From Gordonia sp. (in: high G+C Gram-positive bacteria) (GTDB lineage Bacteria > Actinomycetota > Actinomycetes > Mycobacteriales > Mycobacteriaceae), in contig NZ_JAAYXO010000204.1 in the NCBI RefSeq assembly GCF_012515855.1, positions 1-62,160 on the forward strand: a stretch of 62,160 nt of DNA, in the 5' to 3' direction. Position 1 is the first letter of the stretch. Each line of letters starts with the position of its first letter. Below, piece after piece: positions 31,981 through 41,165 of this stretch. A program made the position numbers and the translations under genes. The notes beneath the pieces are model-generated. The model was not told the DNA's origin, made no database searches, and was given only the letters and a program-made list of their open reading frames with translations.

Positions 31981-33203
31981 CAGGTGCCGTTCCCCGACGC
32001 TTCGGCCGTGTCCGCAGTCGATACGGCGGCCGGCTCGGCGATGGGCGGATCGTCCTCGTGCTGTTCGCGCAGTGAACGGATGGTCTCGATCAGAGTCTCG
32101 ATGGTGACCACTCCGTGGTACCGCCCGCGAGCGGCGGTCACGACGGCCGACGCGTTCCGTTCGGCGAGGATCGCTTCGAGGGCGTCCTGGAGGGTCGACG
32201 ATGTCGACACCAGTTCGCCGAGGGGAAGGCCGACGCTGCGGAGCGACGAGACACCCTGCAGGTGTTTGCGGTCGGTCCACCGGATCGGGCGATCGCGCGA
32301 GTCGAGGATGACTCCCCAGTCGCCGCCGATGCGTTCGGCGAAGTCGGCGACCGAATCGCCCTCGTGGGCGGTCGGACGCTGCTCGATCTCGATGTCACGG
32401 ACCTTGAGCAGGTTCAACTGCTGGAGCGACGCACCCTGTCCGACGAACCCGGCGACGGTGTCGTTGGCCGGGTTGGCCAGGATCGCTTCCGGCGAGTCGT
32501 ACTGCAGCACCTCCGACCGCGCGCCGAGCACGGCGATCTTGTCGCCCAGTTTCACCGCCTCGCTGAAGTCGTGGGTCACGAACACGATCGTTTTGCGGAG
32601 CTCGGCCTGGATCTGCATCAACTCGTCCTGCAGCAGACCTCGGGTGATCGGGTCGACGGCGCCGAACGGCTCGTCCATCAGCAGGACCGGCGGGTCGGCC
32701 GCCAGCGCGCGGGCGACGCCGACGCGCTGCTGCTGACCGCCCGACAGCTGGCGGGGATAGCGGTCGGCGAACTGCGTCGGGTCCAGACCGACGGTGTCGA
32801 GGAGTTCTTCCACCCGGTCGGCGATGCGTTTCCGGTCCCACTTCAGCAGCTTCGGCACCACTGCGATGTTCTGAGCGACCGTCATATGTGGAAAGAGGCC
32901 GGCCTGCTGAATGGCATATCCGATGTTCTGTCGGAGCTTGTTGGGATCCAGCGACAGTGCGTCCTGGCCGCCGATCGTGATCCTTCCGGAGGTGGGCTCG
33001 ATGAGACGATTGATTATCCGCATCGTGGTGGTTTTGCCGCTGCCGGACGGACCGACGAAAACCACGATCTCGCCCGCCGGAATGGTCAGTGAAACATCCT
33101 CGACGGCAGGTTCCTTCTGGCCGGGGTAGGTCTTCGAAACGTGCTCGAGAACGATTTCGACGCCCGAGACGCCGTTCTCTGCGGTGTTTGTCGATTCGCT
33201 CAA
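31980..33203 (-). CDS. Osmoprotectant ABC transporter ATPase with CBS domains
   Basis: This 407-residue OpuCA-type ATPase has Walker A GPSGSGKTTT, Q-loop IQQAGLFPHMTV, signature LSGGQQQRVGVARAL and Walker B LLMDEPFGAVD. Residues of about 270-385 hold a pair of CBS modules, which sense ionic strength in OpuA of Lactococcus and gate transport. The C-terminal tail is acidic, also as in osmosensing ATPases. Its GTG/ATG start region overlaps the stop of the upstream permease gene. Confidence 0.94.
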   Translation of the reverse strand: MSESTNTAENGVSGVEIVLEHVSKTYPGQKEPAVEDVSLTIPAGEIVVFVGPSGSGKTTTMRIINRLIEPTSGRITIGGQDALSLDPNKLRQNIGYAIQQAGLFPHMTVAQNIAVVPKLLKWDRKRIADRVEELLDTVGLDPTQFADRYPRQLSGGQQQRVGVARALAADPPVLLMDEPFGAVDPITRGLLQDELMQIQAELRKTIVFVTHDFSEAVKLGDKIAVLGARSEVLQYDSPEAILANPANDTVAGFVGQGASLQQLNLLKVRDIEIEQRPTAHEGDSVADFAERIGGDWGVILDSRDRPIRWTDRKHLQGVSSLRSVGLPLGELVSTSSTLQDALEAILAERNASAVVTAARGRYHGVVTIETLIETIRSLREQHEDDPPIAEPAAVSTADTAEASGNGT

Positions 33204-33865
33204 CGGATGCCCTTCGAAGTAGTCAATCGACCGATGATCACGTAGATCCCATCAAGGATCAGCGCGAGGATCACGATCAGCAAGGTGCCGGTCAGGGCCT
33301 GCGAGGCGGCCGTTGGACTGCCGACTCGGGACAGGCCCGAGAAGATCAGGTTGCCCAGTCCCGGGCCCTTCGCGTACGCGGCGATGGCGAGGATGCCCAT
33401 CGCCATCTGCGTCGCTACGCGCATACCGGTCAGGATCGACGGCCAGGCCAGCGGGAGTTCGACACGGGCCAGGACCAGCATGCGATTCATCCCGATGCCC
33501 TTGGCCGCGTCGGTGACCGCGGGATCGACGGCTCCGAGACCGACGATCGTGTTGCGGATGATCGGCAGAAGCGAGTACAGGGTCAGTGCGATCACCGTCG
33601 GTGCCACGCCCAGGCCGACGATGGGAATCAGCAGACCCAGCAGGGCGAACGACGGGATGGTGAGGATCGTGCTCGACAATGCGGTGGCGATCGCCGATCC
33701 CGCCGGGCTGCGGTAGACGAGAATGCCGACCGAGACACCGATCACCGTTGCCAGAATCAAGCACTGAATCACGGCGCTGATGTGCAGATAAGAATCGACC
33801 ATCAGCTGTGATCGGCGGGTTGAGATGAACTCCCATATCGAATTCAGAGCGCTCTCCTTCGTCAA
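33200..33865 (-). CDS. Osmoprotectant ABC transporter permease, first gene of the operon
   Basis: This 221-residue permease has about five or six spans and the loop GLGAVDPAVTDAAKGIGMNR preceding RVELPLAWPSILTGMR. The start is unusual. A TTG at 33865 opens the frame with no ribosome site before it; AAGGAG lies just inside, 6 bases before an in-frame CTG at 33847. No ATG or GTG fits near there. One of these rare codons is probably used, or translation begins at the leaderless 5' end, since TACCGT lies just upstream of the TTG. Confidence 0.88.
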   Translation of the reverse strand: MTKESALNSIWEFISTRRSQLMVDSYLHISAVIQCLILATVIGVSVGILVYRSPAGSAIATALSSTILTIPSFALLGLLIPIVGLGVAPTVIALTLYSLLPIIRNTIVGLGAVDPAVTDAAKGIGMNRMLVLARVELPLAWPSILTGMRVATQMAMGILAIAAYAKGPGLGNLIFSGLSRVGSPTAASQALTGTLLIVILALILDGIYVIIGRLTTSKGIR

Positions 33866-33978
33866 TTCGACGGTAGCCCAAAAAGCGATCGAAATCGGGT
33901 CGGCGGCGGATAAACGCAGGTCAATCCGGGTAGTCGTGCGAATTTAATGCGGCGAATTCCGCCCAGTGGAATGCGAAA

Positions 33979-34016
33979 GGCCGGTGTGCCGACGGAGGTC
34001 CGTCGGCACACCGGCC
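33979..34016. terminator. Strong hairpin terminator after the DUF2853 gene
   Basis: Two exact 18-base arms (starting GGCCGGTGTGCC and ending GGCACACCGGCC) meet around a GG centre. It lies 11 bases beyond the stop of the DUF2853 gene on the minus strand and upstream of the osmoprotectant operon, isolating the two. Confidence 0.8.
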
Positions 34017-34026
34017 TCGCCGGGTC

Positions 34027-34344
34027 TTACTTGAGGACGTCGAGCTTGCCGAACTTCTCGGCGAGCAGGTAGTAGACGGCCAGGCGCGGGTTCGGCTTGC
34101 CGTTCTTCATCGCTGCGATGACCTCCGCGATCGCCTTGTCCAGGTCCGCGTCGGACTCGGTCAGGCCGAGCTTCTTCTTCAGGAAGTTCTCGCGAACGGT
34201 CTTCAGTTCCTCCGGGTCGCTCGCCGACACGAGGGATGCGTCGCGGTTGCTCAGGGCGAGGCGGTAGGTGGCCGCCATCTTGTCGATGATTGCCACATCG
34301 GCATGGGGTGCGTACTCCAGAACGCTTTCGCGGGCGTCGCTCAT
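34027..34344 (-). CDS. DUF2853 family protein
   Basis: This 105-residue helical protein is of the DUF2853 family. Landmarks are IIDKMAATYRLALSNRDASLV, DPEELKTVRENFLKKKLGL and the C-terminal PRLAVYYLLAEKFGKLDVL. Members are small soluble helical proteins of unknown function. GGAGGA lies 6 bases before the ATG. A strong hairpin follows, so it is a single-gene transcript. Confidence 0.88.
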   Translation of the reverse strand: MSDARESVLEYAPHADVAIIDKMAATYRLALSNRDASLVSASDPEELKTVRENFLKKKLGLTESDADLDKAIAEVIAAMKNGKPNPRLAVYYLLAEKFGKLDVLK

Positions 34345-34514
34345 CTAGGGTCCTCCGATCAGATCTTCTTGTTCTTTCAGCGCACAGTACGCGTGGACCC
34401 CGACATCGGCAGCGCAAGCGCGCCGACATGTCGTCCGATCGATCGCTCACCGAAACCGCTCAACTGCGGATTGAGACGAAATGCTAGATTTATCGCAGCC
34501 TCGTGCCTACCGTG

Positions 34515-35768
34515 ATGACGGAACGAATCGAACGGTTCGAGGGAATGGGGACGAACGTGAACGCAGGAGTACCAGAGCGCCATCCGGAACGGCCGCGGCG
34601 CGTTCCCGGGGGCATCGCGATGTTCGGCCGACTGCTCGGCGTCGGCGCACCGACCGACGCGGAGTTCGCGAATCTGGGCCGACTGCTGATGGCGGGCGAC
34701 CCGATGATGGACGACGTGGTCGCCGAGATGTCCGCGCTCGGCATGCGGGAGACGAGGCCGCTGTTCGAGCAGGCACTGGTCGACGGTATCGATGCCGTCG
34801 ACGATCCCCCGCCGCTGATGGAGGCCTTCTTTCGACACATCGAGGCGACGCCCGACTGGGTGGACCACGACCAGCTCACCCTCGCAGCGCAGGTGATGCA
34901 GAGCGGCGGCGCCGACGGCCTCTACATCGCCCGGGACGTCGCACTGTTGGGCGGTTACCAGTTCTCGGGCTTCAACCAGACGCTGTTGCGGACCGGTGCG
35001 CTCACCAAGGGCTCCAACAAGCGGTTCGCCGAGACCTCGCGATGGGCGCTCGATGTCATCAGCGAGGGCGGCCTGCAACTCCGCGGCGCCGGTTACCGAT
35101 CGACCATTCGCGTACGGTTCATTCACTCGATGGTCCGCGGGCACGTCGAGTCGATGCCGGACTGGGACAACGACCGGTGGGGCCTCCCGATCAATCAGAC
35201 CGATATGGCGGCGACGCTGGTCGGCTCGTTGGTGGCGCCGTCGATCGGGGTGGCCGGTCTGGGGCTGGTGAACAGTCCTTCCGAGTACCGAGCCGTCGGT
35301 CACCTCACCCGCTATGTCGGCTGGCTCATCGGGGTGGACGATGACTTCCTCCCCGCGGACTTCCGCGACGCGGTCCGCATCCTGGTGCACACCTCGGCCG
35401 CGCTCTCGACTCCGGACGAGACGTCGAAGGTTCTCGCCGCGCCGATGGTCGACGACCCCGATCAGTGGCATTACGACTCGTACCCCGGGGTGCGCCGGCG
35501 GATCGCGAGGTCCCAGCATCTCGGTATCGCCCGAGCGTTCCTGGGACGTGCGGCGCTGCGGCAGTTGGGCGTCGACGACTCGGCTCTCCCCTGGTATCCG
35601 CCGCTGGTCTTCGCCCTCAACCTGGCACGATCGGCGGCGGCACAGCTCCCCGGCGGGCGGCGACGTGCCGCCCGCGCGGGTGCGGAACGCGCCGACGCCT
35701 TCCTGTCGACGATGATGCCGACGCCGGTCGTGATCGGTGATTCGTCGGCGATCGCTCGCGCGGCGTAG
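34515..35768 (+). CDS. MpaB-family oxygenase (DUF2236), latex-clearing protein-like
   Basis: This 417-residue protein is of the DUF2236 family. GLYIARDVALLGGYQFSGFN, FAETSRWALDVISEGGL, and the hallmark RVRFIHSMVRGHV followed by WGLPINQTDMA are seen. The His in the RFIHSMVR helix is the expected heme-contact region by analogy with Lcp, a heme b rubber oxygenase. No signal peptide is evident, unlike Lcp, so the substrate is probably intracellular. GTG 34503 and ATG 34545 (with GAGGGA) are other possible starts. It is divergent from the DUF2853 gene. Confidence 0.85.
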   Translation: MTERIERFEGMGTNVNAGVPERHPERPRRVPGGIAMFGRLLGVGAPTDAEFANLGRLLMAGDPMMDDVVAEMSALGMRETRPLFEQALVDGIDAVDDPPPLMEAFFRHIEATPDWVDHDQLTLAAQVMQSGGADGLYIARDVALLGGYQFSGFNQTLLRTGALTKGSNKRFAETSRWALDVISEGGLQLRGAGYRSTIRVRFIHSMVRGHVESMPDWDNDRWGLPINQTDMAATLVGSLVAPSIGVAGLGLVNSPSEYRAVGHLTRYVGWLIGVDDDFLPADFRDAVRILVHTSAALSTPDETSKVLAAPMVDDPDQWHYDSYPGVRRRIARSQHLGIARAFLGRAALRQLGVDDSALPWYPPLVFALNLARSAAAQLPGGRRRAARAGAERADAFLSTMMPTPVVIGDSSAIARAA

Positions 35769-35897
35769 GGCGACAGGTGTGGGACTGGGCCAATCCCGTG
35801 ACACCCGAGGCGAATCGACGCCGGCCCGCAGCGGCGACACGATAGCGTGGCTGTTCGACACCGACCGTCATCGACACTGAATCGTGGGAGAACGCTG

Positions 35898-36386
35898 ATG
35901 AGCGCAGACGACATCCGAGCCATCGAGACCTTGAAGTACCGGTACCTGCGTGCCGTCGACACCAAGGACTGGGCCGGACTGGAGGCCACGCTCACCGCGG
36001 ACGTGCGGACCGACTACGGATCGCAGTTCGGCGGCCAGCCGCTGACCTTCCCGGACCGCGCCTCCGTCCTCGCCTACTTCCGCAAGGCCATGGGCGGAAC
36101 GCTGGTCAGCGAGCATCACGTCGGACACCCGATCATCGAGATCGACGCCGCCGACCCCACGGTGGCGACCGGCAGCTGGTACCTGCAGGATCGGGTGATC
36201 GTGCCCGACCACGACGTGATGATCATCGGGGCGGCCTTCTACGAGGACACCTACCGCAAGACCGACGACGGTTGGCGGATCAGCTCCACCGGCTACCAGC
36301 GGACATTCGAGGCCACCAGCAAGCTGTCGGCCACCGGGTTCCACCTGACCCGGGGAGCCGCGCTCCCCGAGCCGGGCACCGTCTAG
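35898..36386 (+). CDS. SnoaL-like/NTF2-fold protein
   Basis: This 162-residue protein has the cone-shaped NTF2-like fold: IETLKYRYLRAVDTKDWAGLEATLTADV at the N terminus, then HVGHPIIEI, then AFYEDTYRKTDDGWRISSTGYQR. Asp or His residues in such folds serve hydratases, isomerases or cyclases, but this group has no set activity. GGGAGAA precedes ATG 35898. It follows the MpaB-like gene and ends at a weak hairpin before the convergent UvrA-like gene. Confidence 0.85.
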   Translation: MSADDIRAIETLKYRYLRAVDTKDWAGLEATLTADVRTDYGSQFGGQPLTFPDRASVLAYFRKAMGGTLVSEHHVGHPIIEIDAADPTVATGSWYLQDRVIVPDHDVMIIGAAFYEDTYRKTDDGWRISSTGYQRTFEATSKLSATGFHLTRGAALPEPGTV

Positions 36387-36393
36387 CTGGAAC

Positions 36394-36418
36394 CGGGCCC
36401 CTTTTAAACGGGGCACCG
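36394..36418. terminator. Weak hairpin between convergent genes
   Basis: CGGGCCCC pairs with GGGGC-A-CCG around an 8-base AT-rich loop (TTTTAAAC), with a single bulged A. It lies between the SnoaL-like gene and the end of the UvrA-like gene. Confidence 0.5.
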
Positions 36419-36420
36419 TC

Positions 36421-38802
36421 TTACGAGGCGTCGACGTACTCGGCCAGGTGCTGACCGGTCAGCGTCGACCGCCCGGCCACCAGATCGCGCGGGGTCCCCT
36501 CGAAGACCACGCGACCGCCGTCCTGACCCGCGCCCGGGCCGATGTCGATGATCCAGTCGGCGTGCGCCATCACGGCCTGGTGGTGCTCGATCACGATCAC
36601 CGACTTGCCTGCCTCGACCAGTCGATCGAGTAGGCCGAGCAGTTGCTCGACGTCGGCCAGGTGCAGGCCGGTGGTCGGCTCGTCGAGCACGTAGACATCG
36701 GCCTTCTCGGCCATCGCGGTGGCGAGTTTGATGCGTTGTCGCTCGCCGCCGGACAGGGTGGTGAGCGGCTGGCCCACTTTCAGGTAGCCCAGGCCGACGT
36801 CCGTCAGTCGGCGCAAGATCTTGTGCGCGGCCGGGATCCGGGCCTCGCCCTCGCTGAAGAACTCGGTGGCCTCGTCGACGGACATCTGCAGCACTTCGCT
36901 GATGTCGCGGCCGCCGAGTCGGTACTCCAGGACCGCGGCGTCGAACCGCTTGCCGTCGCAGACGTCGCACGGGGTCGCCACGCCGGCCATGGTGGCGAGG
37001 TCGGTGTAGATGACGCCCGCGCCCTTGCACGTGGGGCACGCGCCGTCGGAGTTCGGGCTGAACAGGGCGGGCTTGACGCCGTTGGCCTTGGCGAACGCCT
37101 TCCGGATCGGTTCCAGCAGGCCGGTGTAGGTGGCGGGATTGCTCCGGCGGGAGCCGCGGATCGCCGTCTGGTCGATGGTCACGACCTCGGCGTCCTTCGG
37201 CATGGAGCCGTGGATCAGTGAGCTCTTGCCCGATCCCGCCACACCGGTGATCACCGTGAGGATGCCCAACGGGAGGTCGACGTCCACCTCCTGCAGGTTG
37301 TTGGTGGACGCGCCGCGGATCTCGATCGCGCCGGTCGGCGTGCGGACCGCGTCCTTGAGGTGGGCGCGGTCGTGCAGATGCCGGCCGGTGAGGGTGTCGG
37401 CGGCGGTCAGGTCGGCGACGCTTCCCTCGAAGCAGATCTGACCGCCGAGCGAGCCCGCGCGCGGTCCCAGGTCCACGACGTGGTCGGCGATCGCGATGGT
37501 CTCCGGCTTGTGCTCCACGACGAGGACCGTGTTGCCCTTGTCGCGCAGGCGAAGCAGGAGGTCGTTCATCCGGGCGATGTCGTGGGGGTGCAGGCCGATC
37601 GTCGGCTCGTCGAAGATGTAGGTGATGTCGGTGAGTGATGACCCGAGATGCCGAATCATCTTGGTGCGCTGGGCCTCACCGCCGGACAGGGTGCCGGTGG
37701 GGCGTTCCAGGGAGAGGTATCCGAGTCCGATCTCCACGAACGATTCGAGCGCGGCGCGGAGTTTGTCCAGGAGCGGGGCGACGTTCGGGTCGTCGAGGCT
37801 CACCACCCAGTCGTGCAGGTCGGTGATCTGCATGCGGCAGGCGTCGGCCATGCTGACGCCGTCGATCCGCGCGTTGCGCGCGGGTTCGGCGAGCCGGGTG
37901 CCGTCGCATTCCGGACAGGCGGCCCTGGTGATCGCGCGTTCGATGAACGCGCGAATGTGCGGCTGGACGGCGTCGATGTCCTTGCTGAGCATCGACTTGG
38001 TGATCTTGGGGATCACGCCTTCGTAGGTGAGGTTGATGCCGTCGACCTTGATCTTGGTGGGCTCGCGGTACAGCAGGTCATCGAGCTCGCGTTTTGTGAA
38101 CGAGCCGACCGGCTTGTCCATGTCGAAGTAGCCGCTGCCGCCGTAGATCCGGCCGTACCAGCCGTCCATGCTGTAGCCGGGGACCTTGAGGGACCCGTCC
38201 GCCAGTGACTTGTCCGCGTCGTAGATCTCGGTGAGATCGATGTCGGAGACGGTGCCCATCCCCTCGCAGCGCGGGCACATGCCGCCGAGCCGTTCGAAGG
38301 TCTGCTTCACGGCCTTGGCCTCGGAGTTCCGCTCGACCTTGACGGCTCCGCTCCCCCGCACGGTCGGCATGTTGAACGAGAACGCGTTCGGGCCGCCGAT
38401 GTGGGGAACGGCGATCTTGCTGAACAGGATGCGCAGCATCGCGTTGGCGTCGGTGAGGGTCCCGACTGTCGAGCGTGGATTGCCGCCGATTCGCTCCTGG
38501 TCGACGATGATCGCGGTGGTGATTCCGTCGAGGACGTCGACGTCCGGGCGGGCCAGGGTCGGCATGAACCCCTGGACGAAGGCGCTGTACGTCTCGTTGA
38601 TCAGCCGCTGGGACTCGGCGGCGACGGTGCCGAAGACCAGTGAACTCTTGCCCGACCCGGACACTCCGGTGAACACCGTCAGACGCCGTTTGGGCAGTTC
38701 GACACTGACGTCGCGCAGGTTGTTGACGCGTGCGCCCTGGACGCGAATGAGGTCATGGCTGTCGGCGGGTGCGAGACCCTCTCGTGTTGGCATGCCAGAC
38801 AT
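36421..38802 (-). CDS. Short UvrA-like ABC ATPase (DrrC-type)
   Basis: This 793-residue protein has two ABC ATPase modules: Walker A GVSGSGKSSLVFGT near residue 42 and GVAGSGKSSLIHGS near 520, signatures LSGGEAQRTKMI and LSGGERQRIKLA, and zinc-type motifs CPRCEGMG, CPECDGTR, CPTCKGAG and CDVCDGKRF. Normal UvrA has about 950 residues, so this is the shorter form lacking part of the UvrB/DNA-binding inserts. DrrC of the daunorubicin producer is the known example; it protects DNA from bound drug. Whether this copy repairs DNA or confers drug resistance is not shown by its neighbours. Confidence 0.9.
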   Translation of the reverse strand: MSGMPTREGLAPADSHDLIRVQGARVNNLRDVSVELPKRRLTVFTGVSGSGKSSLVFGTVAAESQRLINETYSAFVQGFMPTLARPDVDVLDGITTAIIVDQERIGGNPRSTVGTLTDANAMLRILFSKIAVPHIGGPNAFSFNMPTVRGSGAVKVERNSEAKAVKQTFERLGGMCPRCEGMGTVSDIDLTEIYDADKSLADGSLKVPGYSMDGWYGRIYGGSGYFDMDKPVGSFTKRELDDLLYREPTKIKVDGINLTYEGVIPKITKSMLSKDIDAVQPHIRAFIERAITRAACPECDGTRLAEPARNARIDGVSMADACRMQITDLHDWVVSLDDPNVAPLLDKLRAALESFVEIGLGYLSLERPTGTLSGGEAQRTKMIRHLGSSLTDITYIFDEPTIGLHPHDIARMNDLLLRLRDKGNTVLVVEHKPETIAIADHVVDLGPRAGSLGGQICFEGSVADLTAADTLTGRHLHDRAHLKDAVRTPTGAIEIRGASTNNLQEVDVDLPLGILTVITGVAGSGKSSLIHGSMPKDAEVVTIDQTAIRGSRRSNPATYTGLLEPIRKAFAKANGVKPALFSPNSDGACPTCKGAGVIYTDLATMAGVATPCDVCDGKRFDAAVLEYRLGGRDISEVLQMSVDEATEFFSEGEARIPAAHKILRRLTDVGLGYLKVGQPLTTLSGGERQRIKLATAMAEKADVYVLDEPTTGLHLADVEQLLGLLDRLVEAGKSVIVIEHHQAVMAHADWIIDIGPGAGQDGGRVVFEGTPRDLVAGRSTLTGQHLAEYVDAS

Positions 38803-38899
38803 TCTTGCCTATCGGTCTGCACGCGCGACTCGATGCCGTGAGTGTCCGACTCGCCCGGGCGGTCGTGCCGGTTCTGCGAAGACGGCGGTGGGGTGTCGG

Positions 38900-41008
38900 T
38901 CAGCGAGTGCGGACCTTGAATCCCATCACGGCCTTCTCGACTTCGTCCTGCGTCGTTTTGTCGTCCGCCGGGCTCACTCCGAAGGAGAACGCCATCGGAG
39001 TGGTGTCGATGACGATCAGGATGATGTCGTCGCCGGACACCCCGGGGTGATTCCCGACGTTGATCCGTGCTCGCACCAAGGTCAGCGGGGTGCGGTTGTC
39101 TTCGAGCGTCGCGGTCCTGGTGTCGGTGATCCGCGGCTCGGACGGATCAGCGCTCTGGTATCCGATGCTGCCGGGCAGGCAGTCGATCAGCTTCTTCGCG
39201 ATGGCGTCCGTGTTGCTGCCGAACGAGGTCGGCAGGTTGCCGACGGTGATCTGTGCGACCCAACTGGATGCCCCGGTGGGACGCGGCGCGGCCAGACCTG
39301 CGGCGCGGGTGGCGAACGGGATCTGCGACTGGGATTCCGGCGTCCACCCGGTGGTCGGCAGCTTGTCCGCGGGAATGGTGATGTTTCCGCTGGTCACGCT
39401 CGTCGGTGAGGTCGCGGCGTCGGTCGTGGTGCCGCGTGCGCACTGCGTGGGCACGCCGGCCACCACCGCGGGATCGGTGCCGAGGGTGGGTGTCGGGCTG
39501 CTGGTGGTGGTGGAAGTCGAGGGGGTCGTCGTGGTGGATGAGCTCGATGCCGTGGTGCGGGGTTCGTCGTTTCCGCGGAACAGGAAGTAGCCGCCGACGG
39601 CGATCAGAAGGATCGCCACGATCACCGCGGACACGATGCCGATGATCTTGCCCCTGCCGCCTGAACTGCCACCTGAACGGCCACCTGAGCCGCCGCCCGG
39701 GGATCCACCGGCGAGGCCGTATGGCTGCTGGCCGAATCCGCCCGGAGGGGGTCCGAATCCGCCGCCCGCGGGGACGGCGCCGTACGGGGGCTGGCCGGGC
39801 ATCTGCTGTCCGGGCATCTGCTGGCCCGGTCCCTGGTAACCCTGCTGTATCGGGGGCTGCTGGTGGGGGCCCTGCGGAAACGGTGTCGACGGCGGCTGGC
39901 CTTGGGGCGCTGACTTCTGCAACTGCGGTCCCGACGGCGGTTGATTCGGCTGTGCCGGCCCGCTCCCGTGACCGGGAACCGTGCCGTAGGGAGTGGTGCC
40001 GCCCGCAGCCGCAGCCGCGCCGAACGGTGTCGTCGACTGGGGGGTACCGGATTGCGGGGCCTGCTGTTGGGGAGCGCTCTGCGGTGCCGACGGATTCGCC
40101 GGCTGCTGTGGGAACTGCGGCGCCGGATTGATCATCGTCGGCGCATACGCCGCCGGAGCTTGCGGCTTGAATCCGGGGCGAGTGATGGCGCCCTCCAGGT
40201 CGGAGGCGAACTCACCGCAGGTGCGGTACCGCCGCGCGGGGTCTTTCTCCATCGCGCGAGCCAGGACGGTGTCGACGGCGGGCGCCAGGGTCGGCAGGAC
40301 TGTCGTGGCCTTCGGCGCGGGCGTGCTCAGGTGCGCGTTGATGATGGAGGTCGGTGTCTCCATCGGGAAGGGCGCGCGCCCGGTCAGTAACCGGAATGCG
40401 GTGCAGGCCAACGCGTACTGGTCGGATCGGCCGTCGAGTTTGCTGCCGCGGAGCTGCTCGGGCGAGCAGTACTGGATGGAGCCGACCGTCAGGTTGGCCG
40501 CGGTGAGCGCGGTGTCGTTGGTGATGGTCCGAGCGATGCCGAAATCGGTCAGGTACACCTTCCGGCGCGACGACGAATCGTCGACCAGGATGTTAGCCGG
40601 CTTCACGTCGCGGTGCAGCATCCCGTGCTCATGCGCGTAGTCGAGGGCGTCGGCGACCGCGTTGACGATCTCGCTGACCTTCCGCGGCTCCGGCACCCCG
40701 GATTCGCGCAGCATCGCGTCGCAGTCGGACCCGGGAATGTACTTCATCGCAATCCACAACTGGCCGTCGAACTCACCGCGGTCGTACACGCTGACGATGC
40801 TCGAGTGATCGAGCTGTGACGCGAGGTCGGCCTCGCGGGTGAATCGCGCACGGAACGTGGCGTCGTTGGTCAGCTCGCTCGGCAGTACTTTCAGCGCGTC
40901 TTCGCGTGGCAGGCGCGGGTGCGCGGCCAGATAGACCTCGCCCATTCCGCCCACACCGAGGTTCCGCACGATCCGATAATTGGCAAAAAGCTGACCGGCG
41001 CTCAACAT
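38900..41008 (-). CDS. Transmembrane Ser/Thr protein kinase, PknB/PknD type
   Basis: This protein has 702 residues. The kinase domain at about residues 10-270 has GVGGMGEVYLA, an invariant Lys in ALKVLPSE, HRDVKPANIL and DFGIAR, so it should be active. A Pro/Gln/Gly-rich linker (about 290-445) follows, then one membrane span (IIGIVSAVIVAILLIAVGGYFL). The outer part starts with a Ser/Thr-rich stalk and ends with a folded domain of about 190 residues containing two Cys residues (TQCARG and IDCLPG). It has no PASTA repeats, so its ligand is not peptidoglycan by that route. The phosphorylation targets are unknown. Confidence 0.93.
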   Translation of the reverse strand: MLSAGQLFANYRIVRNLGVGGMGEVYLAAHPRLPREDALKVLPSELTNDATFRARFTREADLASQLDHSSIVSVYDRGEFDGQLWIAMKYIPGSDCDAMLRESGVPEPRKVSEIVNAVADALDYAHEHGMLHRDVKPANILVDDSSSRRKVYLTDFGIARTITNDTALTAANLTVGSIQYCSPEQLRGSKLDGRSDQYALACTAFRLLTGRAPFPMETPTSIINAHLSTPAPKATTVLPTLAPAVDTVLARAMEKDPARRYRTCGEFASDLEGAITRPGFKPQAPAAYAPTMINPAPQFPQQPANPSAPQSAPQQQAPQSGTPQSTTPFGAAAAAGGTTPYGTVPGHGSGPAQPNQPPSGPQLQKSAPQGQPPSTPFPQGPHQQPPIQQGYQGPGQQMPGQQMPGQPPYGAVPAGGGFGPPPGGFGQQPYGLAGGSPGGGSGGRSGGSSGGRGKIIGIVSAVIVAILLIAVGGYFLFRGNDEPRTTASSSSTTTTPSTSTTTSSPTPTLGTDPAVVAGVPTQCARGTTTDAATSPTSVTSGNITIPADKLPTTGWTPESQSQIPFATRAAGLAAPRPTGASSWVAQITVGNLPTSFGSNTDAIAKKLIDCLPGSIGYQSADPSEPRITDTRTATLEDNRTPLTLVRARINVGNHPGVSGDDIILIVIDTTPMAFSFGVSPADDKTTQDEVEKAVMGFKVRTR

Positions 41009-41165
41009 GAGAACAGCCTAAGTCATGGGCCTGCGATTCCCGACGAGCACCGGAACGCCGAATGAGATGCCGGCTTCTGCGGTAAAGGCACCAACACCCT
41101 CGCCAGCGGCTAGATTTGGCAGAGATCAGGGTGCCCTTTCGGCATCGGTTTCAGCGAGAGGTGTC

